From: Bacteroidetes bacterium UBA2475
GTDB taxonomy: Bacteria > Bacteroidota > Bacteroidia > B-17B0 > Aurantibacillaceae
Length of the DNA: 43,617 nt
Reading direction: 5' to 3'
Assembly (NCBI GenBank): GCA_002342065.1
Contig: DDPF01000006.1
Span: forward strand, 1-43,617
Positions 7,793 through 16,715 of this stretch are shown one piece after another; within the stretch, counting starts at the first letter, position 1; every line of letters begins with the position of its first letter. A program made the position numbers and the translations under genes. The notes under the pieces were generated by a model. It did no database searches. It was not told where the DNA came from and saw only the letters and a program-made list of their open reading frames with translations.

Positions 7793-10700
7793 TTAATCCA
7801 TTGTAATATCTAAAGCTAAACCTCTTAATTCGTGCAACAATACGTTAAACGATTCCGGAATACCAGGCGCAGGAATATTATCTCCTTTTACAATTGCTTC
7901 GTAAGCTTTTGCACGACCCATTACGTCATCTGACTTAACAGTTAATAATTCTTGTAACACGTTAGCTGCACCGTATGCCTCAAGCGCCCAAACTTCCATC
8001 TCACCAAAACGCTGACCACCAAATTGTGCTTTACCACCAAGAGGTTGTTGTGTAATTAATGAGTATGGCCCTATTGAACGAGCGTGCATTTTATCATCTA
8101 CCATGTGACCTAATTTCAGCATGTAAATGATACCTACAGTTGCAGGTTGGTCAAAGCGTTCTCCTGTTCCACCATCGTATAAGTAAGTACGGCCAAATTG
8201 CGGTAAGCCCGCTTTTTGAGTGTACTCATCTATTTGTTCAAGTGTTGCGCCGTCGAAAATAGGAGTAGAGAATTTCAATCCTAATTTTTGACCAGCCCAG
8301 GCTAATACTGTTTCATAAATTTGTCCAAGGTTCATACGAGAAGGTACACCTAATGGATTTAAAACTATATCCACAGTTGTTCCATCTTCCAAGAACGGCA
8401 TATCTTCTTCTTTAACGATACGGGCCACAATACCTTTGTTACCGTGACGGCCGGCCATTTTATCACCCACTTTTAACTTACGTTTTTGTGCAATGTAAAC
8501 TTTGGCTAATTGAACAATTCCGGTTGGTAATTCATCACCAACAGTGATCTGGAATTTCTCGCGTTTGTATTTTCCTAAATAATCGTTGTATTGGATCAAG
8601 AAGTTATGTAACAAACGTTCGATCTGCTCATTTTTATCTTTATCAGTAGTCCAGTTGCCCGGATTTACTTCGCTGTAATCGATACGCTCTAATAATTTTT
8701 GAGTGAATTTAGTACCACGAGGGATAACTTCTTCACCTAAAATATTAGAAACACCTTGAGAAGTACGGCCATTTACAAGAACGAATAATTTATCAACTAA
8801 TTTTAATTTTAAGTTGTAAACGTTCTTTTCGTGATCTGAATCTAATTTCTCAATTAATGGTTTCTCTTCAGCTTTTGCTTTTTTATCTTTAATTGCGCGA
8901 GAGAATAATTTTTTCTCAACAATAACTCCTTTAATTGAAGGAGAAACACGAAGAGAAGCATCTTTCACATCGCCGGCTTTATCACCAAAGATGGCACGTA
9001 ATAATTTTTCTTCAGGAGAAGGATCTGTTTCACCTTTTGGTGTAATTTTTCCAATTAAAATATCTCCTTCTTTTACGTCGGCACCAATTCGTATAATACC
9101 TTTTTCATCAAGATCTTTAGTTGCATCTTCACTAACGTTAGGAATATCCGGAGTTAACTCTTCCATTCCACGTTTTGTATCACGAACTTCTAAAGAATAC
9201 TCATCAATGTGAATAGACGTAAAGATATCTTCGCGAACAATTTTTTCGTTAATTACGATTGCATCCTCAAAGTTGTAACCTTTCCAAGGCATGAACGCAA
9301 CTTTTAAGTTACGACCTAATGCTAATTCGCCATCTTGTGTAGCGTAACCTTCGCATAATACTTGTCCTCTTGAAACTTTATCGCCTTTTTTAACGATAGG
9401 TTTTAAGTTGATACAAGTACTTTGATTGGTTTTTTGGAATTTAGTTAATTTATAAGTTTTAACATCGCCTTCAAAGCTGATCAATTTCTCTTCATCGTTA
9501 CGGTTGTAACGGATGGTGATAGATTGAGCATCTACGTATTCAACAATACCATCTCCTTCGGCATTAATTAAAACACGAGAATCTTCAGCAACACGCGCTT
9601 CAATACCTGTACCAACGATCGGCGCTTGTGGGCGCAATAACGGTACCGCTTGACGCTGCATGTTTGATCCCATTAACGCACGGTTAGCATCATCATGCTC
9701 CAAAAATGGAATCAATGAAGCGGCAATCGAAGCGATCTGGTTAGGAGCAATGTCCATTAAATGAACTTTGTCCGGCTCAAGAATAGGGAAATCACCTTCG
9801 TAACGTGCTGTTACTTTTTTGGTTTTGATATTTCCTTTATCATCAAGATCAACGTTGGCTTGTGCAATATTTTTTTGGTCTTCTTCTTCTGCAGTTAAAT
9901 AAATAACCGGTTTGTTTGAATCCAATTTACCATTTGTAACGGTACGGTATGGCGTTTCAATAAAACCTAATTTATTAACTTTAGCATAAACACAAAGAGA
10001 TGAGATCAAACCAATGTTTGGTCCCTCTGGTGTTTCGATCGTACAAAGACGACCGTAGTGAGTATAGTGAACGTCACGAACCTCAAAACCTGCACGCTCA
10101 CGAGATAAACCTCCTGGCCCTAGTGCCGAAAGACGACGCTTGTGCGTGATCTCCGATAAAGGATTGGTTTGATCCATGAACTGTGATAATTGATTGGTTC
10201 CGAAGAACGAATTAATAACAGATGATAAAGTTTTAGCGTTGATCAAATCCGTTGGAGTGAACACCTCGTTATCACGTACATTCATACGCTCACGAATAGT
10301 ACGCGCCATACGGGCTAAACCTACACCGAACTGAGAGAATAATTGCTCACCAACAGTACGAACACGACGGTTAGATAAGTGATCGATATCATCCACATCT
10401 GTTTTTGAGTTAATTAACTCAATAAGATATTTAATGATTAGGATCATATCTTCTTTGGTCAATACACGTATCTCCATTGGGATATTTAATCCTAATTTTT
10501 TGTTGATACGGTAACGACCAACTTCTCCTAAGTCGTAACGTTTATCTGAGAAGAATAATTTATCAATTACTCCGCGTGCAGTTTCCTCATCAGGTGGTTC
10601 TGCATTACGTAATAAACGGTAGATAAATTCAATTGCTTCTTTTTCAGAGTTGGTTGAATCTTTTTGTAATGTATTGTAAATAATAGCGAAATCGGCAGTA

Positions 10701-11605
10701 TTTACATCTTGTTTGTGAAGGATGATAGATTTAACGCCAGCATCAGCAATAAAGTCGATGTGCTCGTCTTCTAAAATAGTTTCACGATCTAAGATAACTT
10801 CGTTACGCTCGATAGATACAACTTCCCCGGTATCCTCATCCACGAAATCTTCGATCCATGTTTTAAGAACACGCGCGGCAAGTCTACGACCTACTTCACG
10901 TTTTAAGCCTGCTTTTGAAACTTTCACCTCATCAGCAAGACCAAATATCTCTAAAATTTGTTTATCGCTTTCAAAACCAATAGCACGTAATAACGTGGTT
11001 ACAGGTAACTTTTTCTTACGATCGATATAAGCGTACATCACATTGTTGATGTCTGTAGCAAACTCTATCCAAGAACCTTTGAAAGGGATAACACGGGCAC
11101 TATATAATTTAGTACCATTGGCGTGACGGCTTTGTCCGAAGAACACACCAGGTGAACGGTGTAACTGCGAAACGATAACACGTTCAGCACCATTTATAAT
11201 AAATGAACCTTTAGGCGTCATGTATGGGATGGTTCCCAGGTACACGTCCTGCATAATAGGTTCAAAATCTTCGTGTTCAGGATCTGTACAATAAAGGTAT
11301 AATTTTGCCTTTAAAGGAACAGAGTAGGTAAGGCCACGTTCGATACACTCTTCAAGAGCATAGCGTGGCGGGTCGATATAATAATCCTTAAATTCTAATA
11401 CGAAATTGTTTCTCGCATCAGAGATTGGAAAATTTTCGGCAAACACTCTGAATAAACCTTCTTTTTTACGGTTTTCCGGAGTGGTTTCTAATTGAAAGAA
11501 ATCCTGAAAGGATTTCACCTGAATATCTAAGAAATCAGGGTATTCGATTGGAAATTTGTTGGACGAGAAATTAACTCGTTTTTGAATTTTTGTACTTGCA
11601 GCCAA
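7793..11605 (-). CDS. rpoB: RNA polymerase beta subunit
   Basis: Second large catalytic subunit of RNA polymerase, 1270 residues, full length. Recognisable segments include the rifampicin-pocket region with FFGTNQLSQFMDQTNPL and LSALGPGGLSRERAG, the GDKMAGRHGNKG motif near the active site, and the conserved C-terminus with FGEMEVWALEAYGA. The start is TTG at 11605: no ATG lies between it and the upstream in-frame stop, and the next residues (AASTKIQKRVNFSS) match the usual N-terminus of the family. It is preceded by rplL with a 129-base gap that contains a hairpin, and followed by rpoC, the usual arrangement. Identification is certain; only the exact start codon is open. Confidence 0.98.
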   Translation of the reverse strand: MAASTKIQKRVNFSSNKFPIEYPDFLDIQVKSFQDFFQLETTPENRKKEGLFRVFAENFPISDARNNFVLEFKDYYIDPPRYALEECIERGLTYSVPLKAKLYLYCTDPEHEDFEPIMQDVYLGTIPYMTPKGSFIINGAERVIVSQLHRSPGVFFGQSRHANGTKLYSARVIPFKGSWIEFATDINNVMYAYIDRKKKLPVTTLLRAIGFESDKQILEIFGLADEVKVSKAGLKREVGRRLAARVLKTWIEDFVDEDTGEVVSIERNEVILDRETILEDEHIDFIADAGVKSIILHKQDVNTADFAIIYNTLQKDSTNSEKEAIEFIYRLLRNAEPPDEETARGVIDKLFFSDKRYDLGEVGRYRINKKLGLNIPMEIRVLTKEDMILIIKYLIELINSKTDVDDIDHLSNRRVRTVGEQLFSQFGVGLARMARTIRERMNVRDNEVFTPTDLINAKTLSSVINSFFGTNQLSQFMDQTNPLSEITHKRRLSALGPGGLSRERAGFEVRDVHYTHYGRLCTIETPEGPNIGLISSLCVYAKVNKLGFIETPYRTVTNGKLDSNKPVIYLTAEEEDQKNIAQANVDLDDKGNIKTKKVTARYEGDFPILEPDKVHLMDIAPNQIASIAASLIPFLEHDDANRALMGSNMQRQAVPLLRPQAPIVGTGIEARVAEDSRVLINAEGDGIVEYVDAQSITIRYNRNDEEKLISFEGDVKTYKLTKFQKTNQSTCINLKPIVKKGDKVSRGQVLCEGYATQDGELALGRNLKVAFMPWKGYNFEDAIVINEKIVREDIFTSIHIDEYSLEVRDTKRGMEELTPDIPNVSEDATKDLDEKGIIRIGADVKEGDILIGKITPKGETDPSPEEKLLRAIFGDKAGDVKDASLRVSPSIKGVIVEKKLFSRAIKDKKAKAEEKPLIEKLDSDHEKNVYNLKLKLVDKLFVLVNGRTSQGVSNILGEEVIPRGTKFTQKLLERIDYSEVNPGNWTTDKDKNEQIERLLHNFLIQYNDYLGKYKREKFQITVGDELPTGIVQLAKVYIAQKRKLKVGDKMAGRHGNKGIVARIVKEEDMPFLEDGTTVDIVLNPLGVPSRMNLGQIYETVLAWAGQKLGLKFSTPIFDGATLEQIDEYTQKAGLPQFGRTYLYDGGTGERFDQPATVGIIYMLKLGHMVDDKMHARSIGPYSLITQQPLGGKAQFGGQRFGEMEVWALEAYGAANVLQELLTVKSDDVMGRAKAYEAIVKGDNIPAPGIPESFNVLLHELRGLALDITMD

Positions 11606-11679
11606 GGTTATTTGAGGTTTAAATAATACAATTATGTCTTTCCAAAGTTCTCTGTTCTTTTATACTTAAAAAAACAGGT

Positions 11680-11715
11680 AAACAGTCCTTTTTGTTTTCA
11701 CGTAAAGAACTGTTT
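11680..11715 (-). promoter_or_regulatory. Hairpin in the rplL-rpoB gap (candidate attenuator)
   Basis: AAACAGT (11680-11686) pairs with ACTGTTT (11709-11715), with partial extension through the CCTTT/AAAG flanks. In many bacteria the rplL-rpoB gap holds an attenuator that lowers polymerase-subunit expression relative to L7/L12. Position fits that role; the T-run is weak, so partial read-through is expected. Function is inferred from position. Confidence 0.4.
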
Positions 11716-11734
11716 ACTAGTAAAATATACAGAA

Positions 11735-12106
11735 TTACTTAATTTCTGCTTTAGCACCAGCTTCTTCTAAAGCTTTTTTAATTGCTTCAGCTTCTTCTTT
11801 GCCTACACCTTCTTTAACCGCTTTTGGAGCACCGTCAACTAAGTCTTTAGCTTCTTTTAAGCCTAATCCTGTTAAGTCTTTTACAACTTTAACAACACCT
11901 AATTTAGCACCACCTGCTTCTAATAACATTACGTCAAAAGATGTTTTTGCAGCAACTTCTGCTCCTGCAGCAGCACCGCCACCTGCCGCAACTGTTACTG
12001 CTGCTGGTTCGATTCCGTACTCATCTTTTAATACTGTTGCTAATTCTTGTACTTCTTTTACTGTTAAGCCTACTAATTGTTCAGCTATTGATTTTATATC
12101 AGCCAT
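11735..12106 (-). CDS. rplL: 50S ribosomal protein L7/L12
   Basis: Stalk protein of the large ribosomal subunit, 123 residues, which recruits translation GTPases. The N-terminal dimerisation helix (1-30), the alanine/glycine-rich hinge with AAGGGAAAGAEVAAKTSF (about 41-58) and the C-terminal domain with LGLKEAKDLVDGAPKAVKEG are all present. ATG start, 69 bases after rplJ, in the standard rplJ-rplL order. Certain. Confidence 0.98.
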   Translation of the reverse strand: MADIKSIAEQLVGLTVKEVQELATVLKDEYGIEPAAVTVAAGGGAAAGAEVAAKTSFDVMLLEAGGAKLGVVKVVKDLTGLGLKEAKDLVDGAPKAVKEGVGKEEAEAIKKALEEAGAKAEIK

Positions 12107-12175
12107 TTTTATGGTTTTTTACTTGTTTATTAATTTATTTAATTAAATCTATTTATTTGATTGTTCTTCAATGCA

Positions 12176-12676
12176 TTAAGCAGCTTCATCTTCTTTGCTA
12201 CCTTTGTTTTCCAAAGCACCTATAACGCGTTGAATTGGAGATTGTAATAATGCAATTACATCACCAATTAATTCGTTTTTCGATTTTAAAGCAACTAAAG
12301 CATCTAACTGCTCATCGCCCATAAATACCATTTCTTCAACATAAGCTGCTTTTAAAGCAGGCTTTTTGCCGTTCTTGCGAAAATCCTTAATTACTTTAGC
12401 CGGTGCGTTTGAAACATCGGTAAAGATCAAAGCTGTTTCGCCTTTTAAAGCAGGTATTAATTCGGCTAATTTACTGTCGTTAGCTCTTTCAATTGCTTTT
12501 TTAAGTAAAGTGTTCTTTACAACAGTTACCGAGATCTTTTTCTCGAAACATTGTTTACGGAACGCGTTTACTTTTTCAACTGTTAATGTTGAACAATCTG
12601 CTAAATAGATCTTATTGTTGGCGTTTAATTTTTCCACCAAACCGTCTATTACTTCTGTTTTTTCAGTTTTATTCAT
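12176..12676 (-). CDS. rplJ: 50S ribosomal protein L10
   Basis: Stalk base protein of the large subunit, 166 residues. It anchors L7/L12 dimers through its C-terminal helix (about 135-160, LIGDVIALLQSPIQRVIGAL). The N-terminal rRNA-binding domain begins MNKTEKTEVIDGLVEKLN. Only 14 bases separate it from rplA, so there is no room for the long L10-binding leader of enterobacteria; control must act elsewhere or through rplA coupling (inference). Certain identification. Confidence 0.98.
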   Translation of the reverse strand: MNKTEKTEVIDGLVEKLNANNKIYLADCSTLTVEKVNAFRKQCFEKKISVTVVKNTLLKKAIERANDSKLAELIPALKGETALIFTDVSNAPAKVIKDFRKNGKKPALKAAYVEEMVFMGDEQLDALVALKSKNELIGDVIALLQSPIQRVIGALENKGSKEDEAA

Positions 12677-12690
12677 TTTTAGCAGTGTTT

Positions 12691-13383
12691 TTAGTTAAGT
12701 ACTTTAGTATCGATGATAATGCCAGCGCTCATTGTGCTGCTTAAAGTAACTGATTTTACATAAGTTCCTTTTGCAGAAGATGGCTTTAATTTTACGATAG
12801 TTTGCAATAACTCATTCGCGTTCTCAGCAATTTTATCAGCGCTAAAAGACGCTTTTCCAATTCCTGCGTGAATAATTCCCGCTTTGTCTACTTTAAAATC
12901 GATCTTTCCACCTTTTGAGTCTGTTACCGCTTTGCCAATATCCATGGTTACAGTTCCGGTTTTAGGGTTTGGCATTAAACCACGAGGGCCTAATACGCGT
13001 CCTAAAGCACCAACTTTACCCATTACTGAAGGCATAGTAATAATTACATCTACATCAGTCCATCCACCTTTGATCTTCTCGATGTATTCATCTAATCCTA
13101 CGAAATCCGCGCCTGCAGCTTTAGCTTCTGCTTCCTTATCAGGAGTTACAATTGCTAAAACGCGCAATACTTTACCTGTACCGTGAGGTAAGGTAACAGT
13201 TCCACGAACCATTTGATTAGCTTTACGAGGATCAACTCCTAAACGGATCGCTAGATCCACCGATGCATCAAATTTTGTTGTCGTGATGTCTTTCACGATC
13301 TTTGACGCTTCGGCCACTGAATAAGACTTGCTAGCGTCGAAATTCGCCGTAGCCGCTTTTCTTTTTTTAGTCAATGTTGCCAT
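12691..13383 (-). CDS. rplA: 50S ribosomal protein L1
   Basis: Large-subunit protein of the mobile L1 stalk, 230 residues, normal length. Conserved stretches include RGTVTLPHGTGK (about 80-91) and the signature MGKVGALGRVLGPRGLMPNP (about 122-141). In other bacteria L1 represses its own rplK-rplA transcript. It follows rplK by 39 bases in the same direction. Certain. Confidence 0.98.
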   Translation of the reverse strand: MATLTKKRKAATANFDASKSYSVAEASKIVKDITTTKFDASVDLAIRLGVDPRKANQMVRGTVTLPHGTGKVLRVLAIVTPDKEAEAKAAGADFVGLDEYIEKIKGGWTDVDVIITMPSVMGKVGALGRVLGPRGLMPNPKTGTVTMDIGKAVTDSKGGKIDFKVDKAGIIHAGIGKASFSADKIAENANELLQTIVKLKPSSAKGTYVKSVTLSSTMSAGIIIDTKVLN

Positions 13384-13422
13384 TTTGTTAAGCTTTTTTG
13401 ATTGGTTAATAATAATTTAATT

Positions 13423-13860
13423 TTAGTAAGGTTTTTGGCCTGATACTGTTACTCCCATACTACGGGCAGTTCCTACTACCATGTTCATTGCCGACTCAAT
13501 TGTAAAACAGTTCATGTCAACAATTTTGTCTTCTGCAATGGTACGAACCTGATCCCAGGTAAGTGACCCAACTTTTTTACGGTTGCTTGTTGCAGAACCA
13601 GCTTTGATCTTAGTAATCTCCAAAATTTGAATTGCAACAGGTGGACGTTTGATAACGAAATCGAACGACTTATCAGTGTAAACATTAATAATAACCGGTA
13701 ATACTTTACCAGGTTGTTGTTGGGTTCTAGCATTAAATTGCTTACAGAACTCCATAATGTTTACCCCTTTAGCACCTAAAGCAGGTCCAATTGGAGGAGA
13801 GGGATTAGCAGCGCCACCTTTAATTTGCAATTTTACAATTGCCGATAACTCTTTTGCCAT
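13423..13860 (-). CDS. rplK: 50S ribosomal protein L11
   Basis: Large-subunit protein of the GTPase-associated centre, 145 residues, full length. The N-terminal proline-rich thiostrepton-contact segment GGAANPSPPIGPALGAKGVN (15-34) and the C-terminal rRNA-binding domain ending AMNMVVGTARSMGVTVSG are intact. Its 134-base upstream gap after nusG contains a small CCGG-TAACTA-CCGG hairpin (13908-13921), which could belong to an L1-responsive leader, although the match to known L1 sites is not clear. Certain identification. Confidence 0.98.
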   Translation of the reverse strand: MAKELSAIVKLQIKGGAANPSPPIGPALGAKGVNIMEFCKQFNARTQQQPGKVLPVIINVYTDKSFDFVIKRPPVAIQILEITKIKAGSATSNRKKVGSLTWDQVRTIAEDKIVDMNCFTIESAMNMVVGTARSMGVTVSGQKPY

Positions 13861-13994
13861 TTTGTTTTATTTATTTGTTTGTTATTGTTGGTCTTTCGTT
13901 TTTAGTCCCGGTAACTACCGGTTTACTTTGAGTTGGAAGCAGCAAAGCACCTCTTAAAACTAATCAACCTTCAATGCGTTTATAATTTCTTTAA

Positions 13995-14561
13995 TTATTC
14001 TCTTTCTACTTCACCGAAATTTAATTCAACAGGCGTTTTACGTCCGAAGATCTTAACGGTAACTTTAATTTTTTTCTTGTCTTCCATAACCTCTTCAATT
14101 ACGCCATTAAAGCCATTGAAAGGTCCATTGATAACTTTTACCGATTCGCCAACCATGTAGTTTGATGCTACAGTGCCTTCGCTTTCGGTTAATTCATCTA
14201 CTTTACCTAAAATACGGTTAACCTCGCTAATTCGCATTGGCACAGGATCGCCACCTTTTGTTTCACCTAAAAATCCTATTACACCTGTAATGTTCTTAAT
14301 AATGTGAGGGATCTCTCCCGAAAGATTTGCTTCTATCAATACATAACCCGGGTAAAACGAACGCTCTTTGGTTGTTTTTTTACCATTACGGATCTGGATA
14401 ACCTTCTCCGTTGGGATAAGAACCTGAGATACAAAATCGTTTAATTTTAAACGAGATATCTCAACTTCAATGTATTGTTTTATCTTTTTCTCTTGACCGC
14501 TAATAGCACGTACTACGTACCATTTTTTGGTTGAGGTGTCAGTTTTTACTATATCAGCCAT
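13995..14561 (-). CDS. nusG: Transcription termination/antitermination factor NusG
   Basis: Elongation factor of 188 residues that binds RNA polymerase and links it to Rho or the ribosome. The NGN domain (about 10-120) starts KKWYVVRAISGQEKKIKQYI and has the FYPGYVLIE segment (about 68-76). The C-terminal KOW domain (about 130-185) contains VGESVKVINGPFNGFNGVIE. ATG start, nine bases after secE, in the usual secE-nusG pair. Certain. Confidence 0.97.
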   Translation of the reverse strand: MADIVKTDTSTKKWYVVRAISGQEKKIKQYIEVEISRLKLNDFVSQVLIPTEKVIQIRNGKKTTKERSFYPGYVLIEANLSGEIPHIIKNITGVIGFLGETKGGDPVPMRISEVNRILGKVDELTESEGTVASNYMVGESVKVINGPFNGFNGVIEEVMEDKKKIKVTVKIFGRKTPVELNFGEVERE

Positions 14562-14570
14562 TTTAAAAAA

Positions 14571-14765
14571 TTATTTAATAATGTCGTAAGCCTGTTCCAT
14601 TAATATTTTAAATATCCAGTCCATTCCCCAAACAACAAGTGCGATAATAACTGAAGAGATCAAAACAACGATAGCGCTGCTTTGTAACTCAGGCCATGTT
14701 GGCCAGCTTACCTTATTAACCAGTTCGTTCTTGGTTTCTGATATGTATGTTCCTAATTTGCTCAT
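14571..14765 (-). CDS. secE: Preprotein translocase subunit SecE
   Basis: Small membrane subunit of the SecYEG channel, 64 residues. It has the family layout: an amphipathic N-terminal helix (1-28) with ETKNELVNKVSWPTWPEL, then one transmembrane helix (about 31-52) with the VVLISSVIIALVVWGMDW stretch. Single-helix SecE of this length is normal outside enterobacteria. It lies between tRNA-Trp and nusG. Confidence 0.95.
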   Translation of the reverse strand: MSKLGTYISETKNELVNKVSWPTWPELQSSAIVVLISSVIIALVVWGMDWIFKILMEQAYDIIK

Positions 14766-14797
14766 TTTATTCTCTATTTTTTAGTTACCAATCGTTG

Positions 14798-14868
14798 CAC
14801 GGGCGGAGGGACTCGAACCCCCATCAGCGGTTTTGGAGACCGATATTCTACCATTGCACTACGCCCGT
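14798..14868 (-). tRNA. tRNA-Trp (CCA)
   Basis: Read on the minus strand this folds as a complete cloverleaf: acceptor stem ACGGGCG/CGCCCGT, D-arm with AATGGTAGA, anticodon loop CTCCAAA giving anticodon CCA, T-arm with GGTTCGAGTCC, discriminator G. CCA is not encoded. It lies between tuf and secE, the usual location in many bacteria. Confidence 0.96.
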
Positions 14869-14886
14869 AAGCTGTGTTTTTTATGT

Positions 14887-14935
14887 CCGTTTATAAACGG
14901 CAAAATGGCTTCCCGGTTAAAGGAGCCATTTTGCC
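14887..14935 (-). terminator. Two abutting hairpins between tuf and tRNA-Trp
   Basis: A perfect 12-bp stem (GGCAAAATGGCT 14899-14910 with AGCCATTTTGCC 14924-14935, 13-base loop) begins 20 bases past the tuf stop on the minus strand. It overlaps by two bases a second palindrome, CCGTTTATAAACGG (14887-14900). There is no T-run after the big stem, so it is either a 3'-end stabilising or processing structure for tuf mRNA or a partial terminator before tRNA-Trp/secE. The two stems share bases and may compete. Confidence 0.6.
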
Positions 14936-14954
14936 TATATATTTTGACTATGGC

Positions 14955-16142
14955 TTAGTCTAAAATTTCAGTTACCTGACCAGCACCAACAGTACGTCCA
15001 CCTTCACGTATAGCGAAACGTAAACCTTTGTCCATTGCAATTGGGTTGATCAAATTAACAGTAATAGTAACGTTATCACCTGGTAAAACCATTTCACGTC
15101 CTGCTTCTAACTCGATCTCTCCAGTTACGTCAGTTGTACGGAAATAGAATTGCGGGCGATATTTATTTTGGAATGGAGTGTGACGTCCACCTTCTTCTTT
15201 TTTCAAGATGTAAACCTCAGCTTTAAATTTAGCGTGTGGTTTTACAGTTCCCGGTTTAATGATAACCATACCACGTTTGATGTCTTTTTTCTCAACACCA
15301 CGTAATAATAGACCTACGTTATCTCCAGCTTCACCGTAATCTAATATTTTACGGAACATCTCAACACCTGTTACAGTAGAAGTTAATTTCTCTGCACCCA
15401 TACCAATAATTTCAACGTTATCAGCAGAGTTAATTACACCTGTTTCGATACGACCTGTAGCAACAGTACCACGACCAGTGATCGTGAACACGTCTTCAAC
15501 CGGCATCAAAAATGGTTTTTCTTTTTCACGAGGAGGAATTGGAATGAAGCTATCTACTGCATCCATTAATTCCATAATTTTATCAACCCATTTTGGATCG
15601 TTATTTAATCCACCTAAAGCAGATCCACGGATAATTGGAGTAGCATCACCATCAAATTTATAGAAAGTTAATAGTTCGCGAATTTCCATTTCAACTAAGT
15701 CTAATAACTCAGCATCTTCAACCATGTCAACCTTGTTCATGAAAACAACCAATTTAGGCACACCTACCTGGCGAGCTAAAAGGATATGTTCACGGGTTTG
15801 AGGCATTGGACCATCTGTAGATGCAACCACTAAAATTGCACCATCCATTTGAGCAGCACCTGTAACCATGTTCTTTACATAATCGGCGTGACCTGGACAA
15901 TCAACGTGAGCATAGTGACGGTTAGCCGTCGCGTATTCTACGTGAGAAGTGTTAATTGTAATACCACGTTCTTTTTCTTCAGGAGCATTATCAATTGAAG
16001 AGAAATCACGGATTTCGCATAAGCCTTTTGAAGCTAATACCGTAGTAATTGCAGCAGTCAAAGTAGTTTTACCGTGATCTACGTGACCAATTGTTCCAAT
16101 GTTTACGTGTGGTTTGGAACGGTCGAATTTTTCTTTTGCCAT
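14955..16142 (-). CDS. tuf: Translation elongation factor Tu
   Basis: GTPase that delivers aminoacyl-tRNA to the ribosome, 395 residues, full length. G-motifs: P-loop GHVDHGKT (19-26), switch II DCPGHADY (about 81-88) and NKVD (136-139). Domains II and III follow, with the conserved RGTVATGRIETG and PGDNVTITVNL stretches. ATG start. It sits directly between tRNA-Thr(GGT) and tRNA-Trp, the standard tRNA-tuf-tRNA-secE-nusG arrangement. Certain. Confidence 0.99.
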   Translation of the reverse strand: MAKEKFDRSKPHVNIGTIGHVDHGKTTLTAAITTVLASKGLCEIRDFSSIDNAPEEKERGITINTSHVEYATANRHYAHVDCPGHADYVKNMVTGAAQMDGAILVVASTDGPMPQTREHILLARQVGVPKLVVFMNKVDMVEDAELLDLVEMEIRELLTFYKFDGDATPIIRGSALGGLNNDPKWVDKIMELMDAVDSFIPIPPREKEKPFLMPVEDVFTITGRGTVATGRIETGVINSADNVEIIGMGAEKLTSTVTGVEMFRKILDYGEAGDNVGLLLRGVEKKDIKRGMVIIKPGTVKPHAKFKAEVYILKKEEGGRHTPFQNKYRPQFYFRTTDVTGEIELEAGREMVLPGDNVTITVNLINPIAMDKGLRFAIREGGRTVGAGQVTEILD

Positions 16143-16204
16143 AGTTGTTATTTTTTACTTGTTGTTTGTTATATATTTATTTTTAAAATCTTTACCTCTT
16201 TGTG

Positions 16205-16276
16205 AGCTGTTGAGCAGGATTGAACTGCCGACCTCCTCCTTACCAAGGAGGTGCTCTACCACTGAGCTACAACAGC
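16205..16276 (-). tRNA. tRNA-Thr (GGT)
   Basis: On the minus strand: acceptor GCTGTTG/CAACAGC, D-arm TAGCTCAGTGGTAGAGCA, anticodon loop with TTGGTAA giving GGT, T-arm with CAGTTCAATCCTG. The arms pair fully. It lies 62 bases upstream of tuf. Confidence 0.95.
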
Positions 16277-16350
16277 TTATCTTTTTGCTTTTTTGTTAAA
16301 AAGCCGCTTGTAATTCACTTTTTTAAAAGAACAGTCTGCTTCACATGCCA

Positions 16351-16487
16351 AAAGTCCCGCATTTTGGGACTTTCAAAAAAATAAAAAACCGTTAAGCCAA
16401 GTTTTTTATCCTTTTGTCGCCTCTCGTCTTTAGGCGTATCATCAACTTCTCATTCTCATTACTCTTTAAAAGATCCACCGGATCTTT
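16351..16487 (-). terminator. Three consecutive hairpins between tRNA-Gly and tRNA-Thr(GGT)
   Basis: On the minus strand, 8 bases after tRNA-Gly comes AAAGATCC-ggt-GGATCTTT (16469-16487, 8-bp stem). Next is ATAAAAAAC/GTTTTTTAT (16381-16409), followed by further T's, then AAAGTCCC/GGGACTTT (16351-16373). The middle one has the T-run of an intrinsic terminator. The cluster probably ends or processes the upstream three-tRNA transcript, separating it at least partly from the tRNA-Thr/tuf unit. Confidence 0.5.
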
Positions 16488-16494
16488 AATCTGG

Positions 16495-16567
16495 AGCGAA
16501 AGACGGGTCTCGAACCCGCAACCTCCAGCTTGGAAGGCTGGAGCTCTACCAATTGAGCTACTTTCGC
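16495..16567 (-). tRNA. tRNA-Gly (TCC)
   Basis: On the minus strand: acceptor GCGAAAG/CTTTCGC, D-arm TAGCTCAATTGGTAGAGCT, anticodon loop with CTTCCAA giving TCC, and T-arm GCGGGTTCGAGACCCGT. All stems pair. CCA is not encoded. Confidence 0.95.
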
Positions 16568-16622
16568 AATATTCAACTTAAGTTTTGATCCAAGATCAAG
16601 AACCTAAATTCCAATTAGCCTG

Positions 16623-16703
16623 TGGGGACAGGAGGATTCGAACCTCCGAAGTCGAAACAACAGATTTACAGTCTGTCCCATTTGGCCACTCTGGTATATC
16701 CCC
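16623..16703 (-). tRNA. tRNA-Tyr (GTA)
   Basis: A class II tRNA of 81 bases with a long variable arm. On the minus strand: acceptor GGGGATA/TGTCCCC (one G-T pair), anticodon stem around CTGTAAATC giving anticodon GTA, variable arm about TTGTTTCGACTTC, T-arm GGAGGTTCGAATCCTCC, discriminator A. Confidence 0.95.
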
Positions 16704-16715
16704 TCACAAAAAAAG

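Noticed and set aside
11799..12225. Plus-strand open frames opposite rplL and its flank
   Set aside because: They are antisense shadows of the alanine/lysine-rich rplL coding sequence, with low-complexity translations.
13861..13994. Possible L1-binding leader before rplK
   Set aside because: Only a 4-bp CCGG hairpin is visible and it does not clearly match known L1 target structure; noted in the rplK entry but not listed as a regulatory site.
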